Shown in pieces: positions 1 through 5,254 of a stretch of DNA of 7,539 nt; position 1 is the first letter of the stretch, and each line of letters starts with the position of its first letter. The notes beneath the pieces are model-generated. The model was not told where the DNA came from. It saw only the letters and a program-made list of their open reading frames with translations, and searched no databases. The translations under genes were made by a program, and so were the position numbers. This DNA is from Rhodospirillaceae bacterium (GTDB lineage Bacteria; Pseudomonadota; Alphaproteobacteria; Rhodospirillales; Magnetovibrionaceae). The stretch is taken from NCBI GenBank assembly GCA_029883045.1, contig JAOUJU010000080.1, positions 1 to 7,539 of the forward strand, read 5' to 3'.

Positions 1-2
1 GC

Positions 3-38
3 AGCAATAACATTTTATCTATATTATCAGGATCATGA
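3..38 (+). CDS. Possible 3' end of an upstream gene (partial)
   Basis: Reading frame 3 is open from the window edge to a TGA at 36-38 and would end in the residues SNNILSILSGS. Its stop overlaps the ubiX start codon as ATGA (35-38), a junction typical of translationally coupled genes. The tail is short and fairly hydrophobic. That would suit a membrane protein such as a UbiA-type prenyltransferase, but eleven residues cannot identify a family. An open frame this short could also be chance, so the call rests mainly on the ATGA overlap. Confidence 0.33.
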   Translation, partial: SNNILSILSGS

Positions 39-622
39 GCAGCAAAACCCAACCAAACCCCACCCTTCCGGTAATTGTAGGAATATCTGGTGCTAGCGGT
101 GCCATCTATGGCATGGAAATATTGCGTACCTTAAAAAAATTGGGCATTGCATCGCACGCCATAATTACAGAGGCCGGAATCCGCACATTGAAGCATGAAA
201 TGGGCTTGGGGTTAAATGATGTCTCATTGCTTGCCGATGAGATCCATAATGTAAAGGACATTGGAGCAAAGCCTGCTAGCGGATCATTTCGGGCGCAGGG
301 CATGATAGTTGCGCCATGTTCCATAAAAACACTTTCTGGCATTGCCGGATCCTATGCGCACAATCTTCTGCTTCGTTCTGCAGATGTTATGTTAAAAGAA
401 AAAAGGCCGCTGGTTTTAATGGTGCGTGAAACCCCGCTACACCACGGCCACATAACACTAATGGGAAAGGCTGCAGAAATGGGGTGTGTGATACTTCCTC
501 CGGTTCCGGCATTTTATACCAATCCATCAAGCATTGAAGATATTGTCCTACATACCGTTGGTCGTGCCCTTGACCAAATAGGAATAGATAGCGGCCTTGT
601 TACCAGATGGCAGGGTTGCTGA
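35..622 (+). CDS. ubiX: Flavin prenyltransferase UbiX
   Basis: UbiX/Pad1-family flavoprotein of 195 residues, the usual length. The family joins a dimethylallyl group to reduced FMN to make prenylated FMN, the cofactor of UbiD-type decarboxylases; in ubiquinone synthesis UbiD then decarboxylates the polyprenyl-hydroxybenzoate. Visible motifs are the nucleotide-binding GISGASGAIYG (16-26), APCSIKTLSGIA (93-104), RETPLH (131-136) and PAFYTNP (158-164). Residues R114, K121, R131, E132, Y161 and R177 match, at a constant offset of eight, the prenyl-phosphate-binding residues I recall for Pseudomonas UbiX, so the enzyme looks intact. No signal peptide is seen, so it should be cytoplasmic. The start overlaps a possible upstream stop (ATGA), with AGGA at 29-32 only two bases before the ATG, which suggests translational coupling. 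No UbiD gene is in the window. The family call is very secure; the ubiquinone role is inferred. Confidence 0.95.
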   Translation: MSSKTQPNPTLPVIVGISGASGAIYGMEILRTLKKLGIASHAIITEAGIRTLKHEMGLGLNDVSLLADEIHNVKDIGAKPASGSFRAQGMIVAPCSIKTLSGIAGSYAHNLLLRSADVMLKEKRPLVLMVRETPLHHGHITLMGKAAEMGCVILPPVPAFYTNPSSIEDIVLHTVGRALDQIGIDSGLVTRWQGC

Positions 623-777
623 ATTGCTTCATCGGCGTTTTGTGGTTTACATTAAATAAAATAGTTTTCGCTGCATTGGATGCACGTTAATAATTTATTA
701 TATATTTTAACCTTTCAAAAAATCCAAAAATACTTGAATTATCATTATATTTCAATTGGTTATAAATAATACCCAAG

Positions 778-805
778 TGTGATTTTCAACACATTCATAA
801 TCACA
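778..805. repeat. Imperfect palindrome in the spacer before the membrane-protein gene
   Basis: TGTGATT (778-784) and AATCACA (799-805) form a perfect 7-bp inverted repeat around 14 bases. It lies in the A+T-rich spacer at 623-883, about 80 bases before the next start codon. It has no T-run, so it is not a convincing terminator. A regulator-binding dyad or 5'-UTR hairpin is possible; the TGTGA half-site loosely recalls a CRP/FNR-type operator, but the spacing is too wide. The rest of the spacer shows only A+T-rich sequence with no clear promoter pair. Confidence 0.35.
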
Positions 806-870
806 AAATAGGGATATTTTTTATATACAAGATGATTCGCATGCGCGGCATCATAAAAAAAATCAAAAGC

Positions 871-875
871 GAGGG
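871..875 (+). promoter_or_regulatory. Shine-Dalgarno site that decides the membrane-protein start
   Basis: GAGGG lies eight bases before the ATG at 884. A GTG at 875 opens the same frame nine bases earlier, but it overlaps this site, so 884 is the better start. Confidence 0.6.
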
Positions 876-883
876 TGTTTAAC

Positions 884-1558
884 ATGGCAAACCCAGCAAC
901 AAATTATTTAGATAAATCTGCTGCAGTCAATGACGAGAAAAATATCGAAGAGACATCTGCTCTTGTTGCATTGTTCCTGTTCTCGTTGATTTTGCTTGCC
1001 TCATACTTAATGCTAATAAGCTACAACCCAGAAACTGGTGGAGCGACATCATTTTTTACCGAAATCAGCAAATCTAAAGATCAAAGCCTGCAGATCGGTG
1101 ATATGAAAATTGGTGCATCGTTAACAAATCTTAAGCAGATAAACCCAGAGGCTATTACTGGGGTAAATGCAAATGGGCAAATTTCTGCCAATTACAAGGA
1201 TAATGGCGCAACTTTCACCGCATGGTTCGGCAAAGAAGGTGTGCGCACTTTTTCCCATACAATTAGATATGATAATGTTTTTTTCGACACCGACGAAGAT
1301 GCTGTTATCTATGAATTATCCACAAAATACGGCTCGCCATCGACTAATTCGTGCAATGCACGCATAACAGACGGCGTGCGTTCTTGTAAATTTACGTGGT
1401 GGTTAAAAGATGGCATGCGGTTTGACGCGATTACTCGTCAACCAATAAAGTCCGCTGATTGGTTAAATTTAACAATTATCGCCACAGATACCCGCCTGAA
1501 AAACCGTGCTCAGCGTAAAATCGAAGGAGCGCTTATCAAGGGTGCAATAGGTAATTAA
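884..1558 (+). CDS. Hypothetical single-pass inner-membrane protein
   Basis: I do not recognise this protein of 224 residues. A charged N-terminal stretch (about 1-24) is followed by one strong hydrophobic segment (about 25-47) rich in Leu, Phe and Ala. The remaining roughly 175 residues look soluble, with alternating polar and hydrophobic stretches that suggest beta structure. There is no lipobox or signal-peptidase site, so a membrane anchor with the C-terminal domain in the periplasm is the simplest topology. C157 and C168 are the only cysteines and flank a short turn, so they could form a disulfide, which fits that placement. Tryptophans at 114, 172, 173 and 193 would suit a folded core. 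The gene stands alone between two long spacers, so neighbours give no clue. The start is chosen from GAGGG at 871-875. That it is a real gene is likely; its function is unknown. Confidence 0.8.
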   Translation: MANPATNYLDKSAAVNDEKNIEETSALVALFLFSLILLASYLMLISYNPETGGATSFFTEISKSKDQSLQIGDMKIGASLTNLKQINPEAITGVNANGQISANYKDNGATFTAWFGKEGVRTFSHTIRYDNVFFDTDEDAVIYELSTKYGSPSTNSCNARITDGVRSCKFTWWLKDGMRFDAITRQPIKSADWLNLTIIATDTRLKNRAQRKIEGALIKGAIGN

Positions 1559-1588
1559 AAATTAGTGCCCATTGCGCCTGCAACAAAT

Positions 1589-1699
1589 TCCGCCCGAACC
1601 TACATGTTTAGCCTTGGCCGCCCCACACATATAGGCCATCCTTTCAGAAAGCCATTCCCTCGGCAATCTGAGTTCAGGCCGAACAATGGTTCGGGCGGA
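1589..1699. ncRNA. Candidate structured RNA or palindromic intergenic element
   Basis: A perfect 12-bp inverted repeat, TCCGCCCGAACC (1589-1600) and GGTTCGGGCGGA (1688-1699), closes an 87-base interior that also folds. Hairpin 1 pairs TGGCC (1615-1619) with GGCCA (1634-1638). Hairpin 2 pairs TCAGA (1644-1648) with TCTGA (1667-1671) and GCC (1651-1653) with GGC (1662-1664), with symmetric AA/AA between the two helices. CCGAAC (1679-1684) can instead pair locally with GTTCGG (1689-1694), which would break the outer stem. By my count the segment is about 56% G+C, clearly above the A+T-rich flanks. No T-run follows on either strand, so a simple terminator is unlikely. Strand is undecided. Options are a small RNA, a leader element for nadA (228 bases downstream) or a dispersed palindromic repeat. 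I cannot match it to a known RNA family. Confidence 0.45.
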
Positions 1700-1837
1700 T
1701 CGTGAGTTTTAGATAAAACACAAACACAACCCTTCCCATCTTAAAATAATTCAATTAAAAGCATAAAAACTGGCTGATTTTATACCCTTGCTGTGATGGG
1801 CTTTCATGCTTATCTCCAAAGGGTTACAATGGCGTGC

Positions 1838-1857
1838 GCTTAAGGCTTATGCTTAAA
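1838..1857. repeat. Three-copy GCTTAA-like repeat before the nadA promoter
   Basis: GCTTAAG (1838-1844), GCTTAT (1845-1850) and GCTTAAA (1851-1857) stand head to tail. The outer copies also form an inverted repeat, TTAAG (1840-1844) and CTTAA (1852-1856), around seven bases. The array ends three bases before the predicted -35 box of nadA, which is a natural place for a regulator to bind. Regulators of NAD synthesis such as NadQ and NrtR are known in related bacteria, but I cannot assign this motif to either. Confidence 0.4.
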
Positions 1858-1859
1858 TA

Positions 1860-1887
1860 TTGACTAGAAAATTGGCCCTGATAAATA
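1860..1887 (+). promoter_or_regulatory. Predicted sigma70-type promoter of nadAC
   Basis: TTGACT (1860-1865) matches the -35 consensus at five of six positions. It is followed after 16 bases by TAAATA (1882-1887) as a plausible -10 box, inside an A+T-rich stretch. Transcription would begin near 1894 and leave a leader of about 30 bases. On this model the foldable element at 1589-1699 is outside the nadA transcript. Confidence 0.5.
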
Positions 1888-1926
1888 AATTATACAAAAA
1901 CGCATATAAAGAAGAATCGCAAAACA

Positions 1927-2949
1927 ATGAAAACCCAAACTGTATTTCCCCCAGGGCAAGGGTCCATGACAGGACAAGAGATAGATCCCCTGCTCGACCT
2001 AGAGGCTGAAATAAACCGCCTTAAACGCGAAAAGAACGCGGTGATTCTTGCGCACTATTACCAAGACGGTGAAATACAAGATATTGCCGACTTTGTTGGT
2101 GACTCGCTTGATCTTTCTCGCAAAGCGGCCCAAACCGATGCCGACATGATAGTTTTTTGCGGCGTTCGCTTCATGGCAGAAGTAGCCAATATTTTAAGCC
2201 CCGATAAAAAAGTTGTCCTACCTGATGCTGCGGCAGGATGTTCGCTGGAAGATAGCTGCCAACCAGATGCCTATGCGGCATTCCGCAAAAAGTACCCTAA
2301 TCATATTGCGGTTAATTACATAAATTCTTCGGCCGAGGTAAAGGCAATGTCTGATTATATTGTCACATCGTCTAACGCCGAGCACACCATAAATTCATTA
2401 CCAAAAGATAGCCCAATCATATTCGGGCCCGACCGTCATCTTGGTGCGTATCTAAATCGAAAAACTGGTCGTGACATGGTGCTATGGCCCGGAACATGCA
2501 TTGTGCATGAACAGTTTTCCGCCCGCGAAATAACCAGATTAAAAGATTCCCACCCCGGTGCATTGGTGGCAGCGCACCCTGAATGCCCCGAAGCAATTTT
2601 GGAAGTATCAGATCATATTGGTTCGACCCGGTCTATTCTTGAGTTTGCAACAAGCAGCAAAGCAAAAGAATTTATTGTTGCGACAGAACAAAACATTATT
2701 CACCAAATGCAGAAAATATCTCCGGAAAAAATATTTTACCCAGCACCCGGTGCTGATGGTTCATGTAATTGCGCACAATGCCCATTCATGGAATTAAACA
2801 CCATGGAAAAACTTTATCTGTGTATGGTAAATGAAGCACCTTACGTAAAACTACCTGAAAATTTGCGCGTTGCGGCGCTTAAACCGCTGCAACGTATGCT
2901 TGAGATTTCGCCGCCGCCAGCAAAAAAATCAGTTGCGGCAGCTGAATAA
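1927..2949 (+). CDS. nadA: Quinolinate synthase A
   Basis: NadA condenses iminoaspartate with dihydroxyacetone phosphate to form quinolinate, using an oxygen-sensitive [4Fe-4S] cluster; it is cytoplasmic. The 340-residue length fits the family. Recognisable blocks are AHYYQDGEIQDIADFVGDS (42-60), FCGVRFMAE (77-85), the cluster Cys in AAAGCSLED (C105), YINSSAEVKA (131-140), FGPDRHLG (166-173), WPGTC (C191), AHPECPEA (216-223) and CNCAQCPFM (280-288), where C285 is the expected third ligand. C282 and C285 form a CxxC pair. All three ligands are present, so the enzyme should be active. The first 13 residues are not conserved-looking. An in-frame ATG at 1966, preceded by AAGGG, is an alternative start that would still keep all motifs; the upstream ATG has only a weak AAGAAG site about twelve bases away. 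It is coupled to nadC by a one-base overlap. Confidence 0.96.
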   Translation: MKTQTVFPPGQGSMTGQEIDPLLDLEAEINRLKREKNAVILAHYYQDGEIQDIADFVGDSLDLSRKAAQTDADMIVFCGVRFMAEVANILSPDKKVVLPDAAAGCSLEDSCQPDAYAAFRKKYPNHIAVNYINSSAEVKAMSDYIVTSSNAEHTINSLPKDSPIIFGPDRHLGAYLNRKTGRDMVLWPGTCIVHEQFSAREITRLKDSHPGALVAAHPECPEAILEVSDHIGSTRSILEFATSSKAKEFIVATEQNIIHQMQKISPEKIFYPAPGADGSCNCAQCPFMELNTMEKLYLCMVNEAPYVKLPENLRVAALKPLQRMLEISPPPAKKSVAAAE

Positions 2950-3821
2950 TGATTCAACCACCAATTCCTGATGGTATTGATGAAGCCGTTATTGAGCGCA
3001 TAATTCAAGACGCCCTTGATGAAGATCTTGGCCTTGATGGCGATATAACATCTTATGCCACAATTGCTGAGGACGTCCGTTTTTCCGGTGTACTTTCGGC
3101 CCGTGAACAAATGGTTGTTGCCGGCATAAATATTGCGGCTAGGGTTTTTTCTTCTCTTTCCGATGACATCAAATGGTCATCCTTAGTTAAGGATGGGGAT
3201 ATTGTTGAAAAAGGAAAGGTGCTTGCTGGCATCGAAGGCCCTGCGCGTGCCTTGCTTGCGGGTGAGCGAACTGCACTTAATTTGTTGCAACACCTATCGG
3301 GCATAGCCACCACAACTAGGCAATACGTTGACGCAATAAAAGGAACGAATGCGGTTATTCTTGATACCAGAAAAACAATTCCCGGTCTTAGGGATTTGGC
3401 AAAATATGCAACCCGCATGGGCGGGGCGACAAACCACCGTATGCGTCTTGATGATGCAGTTCTAATTAAAGACAATCACATAATTGCAGCAGGTGGGGTT
3501 GCGGCAGCGATAAAAAATGCCAAAGCCGCAAAACTTAGCCCGATAGAGGTAGAATGCGACACAATGGCCCAAGTGGAAGAAGCATTGCACGCGGGTGTTG
3601 ACGCTATATTGCTTGATAACATGAACAACGATGCGCTTTCAAAGGCGGTTAAGCTAATAAATGGTCGCGCCCGAAGCGAGGCATCTGGCGGGGTGCACAT
3701 AGAAAATGTCCGTGCCATTGCCGAAACCGGGGTCGACGCTATATCGATTGGCCGCATCACCCAGTCTGCCCCAGCGGTCGATATTGGGCTGGACTGGGCG
3801 GCTAATCAATTTGATAAATAG
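2949..3821 (+). CDS. nadC: Nicotinate-nucleotide pyrophosphorylase (quinolinate phosphoribosyltransferase)
   Basis: NadC converts quinolinate and PRPP to nicotinate mononucleotide, releasing CO2 and diphosphate. It is the step after NadA and the point where the de novo route joins the general NAD pathway. The 290 residues match the usual size. The N-terminal part has EDLGLDGDIT (25-34) and a lipoyl-like sandwich domain. The barrel then shows ERTALNLLQHLSGIAT (106-121), DTRKTIPGLR (139-148), GGATNHRMRLDDAVLIKDNH (158-177), EVECD (200-204), LLDNM (221-225), EASGG (244-248) and SIGRITQSAPAVDIGLD (266-282). The basic substrate-binding residues R107, R141, K142, H163, R164 and K174 are all there. 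The start codon shares its A with the nadA stop (TAATG at 2947-2951), so translation is probably coupled and both enzymes come from the promoter before nadA. Confidence 0.97.
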   Translation: MIQPPIPDGIDEAVIERIIQDALDEDLGLDGDITSYATIAEDVRFSGVLSAREQMVVAGINIAARVFSSLSDDIKWSSLVKDGDIVEKGKVLAGIEGPARALLAGERTALNLLQHLSGIATTTRQYVDAIKGTNAVILDTRKTIPGLRDLAKYATRMGGATNHRMRLDDAVLIKDNHIIAAGGVAAAIKNAKAAKLSPIEVECDTMAQVEEALHAGVDAILLDNMNNDALSKAVKLINGRARSEASGGVHIENVRAIAETGVDAISIGRITQSAPAVDIGLDWAANQFDK

Positions 3822-3824
3822 CCC

Positions 3825-3838
3825 TAATCAACTGATTA
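3825..3838. repeat. Short palindrome after nadC
   Basis: TAATCA (3825-3830) and TGATTA (3833-3838) form a perfect 6-bp dyad around two bases, starting four bases after the nadC stop codon. It is A+T-rich with no T-run, so it is a poor terminator. It may be a protein-binding dyad or chance. Confidence 0.25.
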
Positions 3839-3879
3839 TCATCGTCAGCAAAACATAGGGTCCATAAAGAGATTTAAAA

Positions 3880-4557
3880 ATGAACGAAAAAATACCCCAA
3901 GGGCCATTAAGCGGAAAAAGGGCGCTAGTAACCGGTGCTTCGGGTGGTGTTGGGTTGGCCATTGCCAGATCTTTAGCCGGAACCGGGGCCGCTCTTTCGT
4001 TGAGCGCTATTGGTTCTGCGGCACTTGAACAAACGGCTGAAGAAATAAGGCGTGAATTCGGGGTTGAGGTTGAAACCCATATCGCAAATTTAGCCCACGC
4101 AGTTGATGCCGATGCATTGGCCTTGTCGTGCGCTGAGGTAAACATTTTAGTAAGCGCAACTGGAAATATTCCACACGGGCAGATTGAAACCATCAACGAT
4201 GATGCTTGGCGCAAATCATGGAACGCGGCGGTTTATGCGCCAATTAACCTAATAAGGGAAATGTGGCGAAACATGCACGAAGCCCCAGGTGGCCTAATTA
4301 TAATCGTGATTGATTCACCCAATTCCCCCTTAGCGCAAGATATAAATGCCAGCATGGCAGGTGGTGCGCTAATGGCTTTGGTTGAGGCCATGGGAATAAG
4401 TGAAAGTGAAAGCAACCCCGTTCGGGTGTTGGGTCTTGTTAGTGGGCGCAAAGGCGACGGCGCCGGGGTTGCCGCGGCCATTTCACGTATTGCCTGTGAA
4501 CCTGAAAAATTTAAATCTGGTACACTTCTTTCGCCCGATGCAATAAACGCCGGATAG
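3880..4557 (+). CDS. SDR-fold protein lacking the catalytic Tyr and Lys
   Basis: This 225-residue protein has the Rossmann start of classical short-chain dehydrogenases: LVTGASGGVG (16-25), a following helix, then ILVSATGN (89-96) where active enzymes have LVNNAG, and W-N-A-A (114-117) holding the structural Asn N115. The position of the usual YxxSK signature reads INASM (155-159), so the catalytic Tyr is Ile and the Lys is Met. The Arg that often follows beta-strand 2 in NADPH users also appears to be missing (SAIGS, 42-46). It may bind a nucleotide but should not be a normal oxidoreductase. At 225 residues it is a little shorter than the typical 250. The start has a good AAAGAGA site (3866-3872) seven bases upstream. 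It follows nadC by 58 bases and precedes the HAD gene by 11, so it probably belongs to the same transcript. The substrate is unknown. Confidence 0.85.
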   Translation: MNEKIPQGPLSGKRALVTGASGGVGLAIARSLAGTGAALSLSAIGSAALEQTAEEIRREFGVEVETHIANLAHAVDADALALSCAEVNILVSATGNIPHGQIETINDDAWRKSWNAAVYAPINLIREMWRNMHEAPGGLIIIVIDSPNSPLAQDINASMAGGALMALVEAMGISESESNPVRVLGLVSGRKGDGAGVAAAISRIACEPEKFKSGTLLSPDAINAG

Positions 4558-4568
4558 AAAAAATTACG

Positions 4569-5252
4569 ATGAAAAACTTTCCCCAACCAAAATCTTTTCC
4601 CACTGGCGCCGAATTAAAAGACGGTGTCTGGGCGCAGGTTCTTTCCCCAAAGGAAACCACCAACAATCGCCCTGCCCTGTTTTTGGACCGCGACGGTGTT
4701 GTTTGTGTTGAAACCAACTATATGCAAAACGCCGAAGACGTTGAGCTTACACCCGGCGCGATTGATGTTATCAAATCTGCAAACAAAAAAAATATCCCGG
4801 TTGTATTGGTTACCAATCAAGCAGGAATTGGTTATGGTTATTTTGGCTGGGATGAATTTGCAAATGTGCAGGCGCGTTTACTGGATGATATATCGTCACT
4901 AGACGGCGTAATCGATGGCGTATTTGCCTGTCCGTTCCATGAAAAGGGTATCCCACCATGGGATCACCCATCACACCCCGCACGCAAACCAAACCCGGGA
5001 ATGCTATACATGGCCCGTGATTTAATGGGGGTTAACCTTAGCACATCATGGATTATTGGCGATCGCAGCAGTGACATACTTGCGGGGAAAAAAGCCGGGA
5101 TTGCCGGTGGGTTGCACGTTTTAAGCGGGCACGGGTCAAACCCGGGCGAACGGGAAAATGCACTTTTGCAGTCAACAAATGATTTTGTGGTAAAATCGGC
5201 TGCGGATATTTCATTTGCAGATGATCTTTTGCCACTGCTGAGAGAAAAATAA
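4569..5252 (+). CDS. HAD-IIIA family phosphatase, GmhB-like
   Basis: A cytoplasmic HAD-superfamily phosphatase of 227 residues, most like D-glycero-D-manno-heptose-1,7-bisphosphate 7-phosphatase (LPS heptose) and histidinol phosphatase. HAD motif I is FLDRDGV (38-44) with nucleophile D40 and acid/base D42. Motif II is TNQAGIGYGYF (82-92), motif III is RKPNPGM (139-145) with K140, and motif IV is GDRSSDI (164-170). All catalytic residues are present. In GmhB a zinc loop with Cys/His ligands sits before RKP. Here the loop has C121 and H124, but H133 and H136 stand where a CxC pair is usual, so metal binding is altered or lost. About 35 residues precede motif I, longer than in E. coli GmhB, and I see no in-frame start closer to the domain. 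It probably shares a transcript with the SDR gene. The family is sure; the substrate could be a heptose or another sugar phosphate. Confidence 0.85.
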   Translation: MKNFPQPKSFPTGAELKDGVWAQVLSPKETTNNRPALFLDRDGVVCVETNYMQNAEDVELTPGAIDVIKSANKKNIPVVLVTNQAGIGYGYFGWDEFANVQARLLDDISSLDGVIDGVFACPFHEKGIPPWDHPSHPARKPNPGMLYMARDLMGVNLSTSWIIGDRSSDILAGKKAGIAGGLHVLSGHGSNPGERENALLQSTNDFVVKSAADISFADDLLPLLREK

Positions 5253-5254
5253 CC

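Noticed and set aside
1589..1699. 6S RNA, SRP RNA or tmRNA
   Set aside because: The closing stem could suggest 6S, but the length is short and I see no match to the conserved bubble; the SRP tetraloop region and the tmRNA acceptor and tag parts are absent.
1589..1699. MITE-like mobile element with terminal inverted repeats
   Set aside because: The flanking bases show no target-site duplication and no second copy is in the window.
1604..1705. Small plus-strand frame of 33 codons inside the foldable element
   Set aside because: No ribosome site is near the ATG, and the frame runs through the stem sequences, so it is more likely a by-product of the G+C-rich fold. The opposite strand is also open over the same stretch, which argues against either being real.
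1784..1824. Hairpin ACCCTT / AAGGGT
   Set aside because: Only 6 bp around a 29-base loop with no supporting context; likely chance.
1840..1856. CtrA box (TTAA-N7-TTAA)
   Set aside because: The two TTAA tetramers are nine bases apart, not seven.
3053..3475. Minus-strand open frame of 140 codons inside nadC
   Set aside because: It lies wholly antisense to nadC, whose motifs are unmistakable, and its translation shows no recognisable domain.
3828..4214. Minus-strand open frame of 128 codons across the SDR start
   Set aside because: It is antisense to the SDR gene, which has the better ribosome site and a clear Rossmann motif; the translation is low-complexity Ala/Ser-rich.
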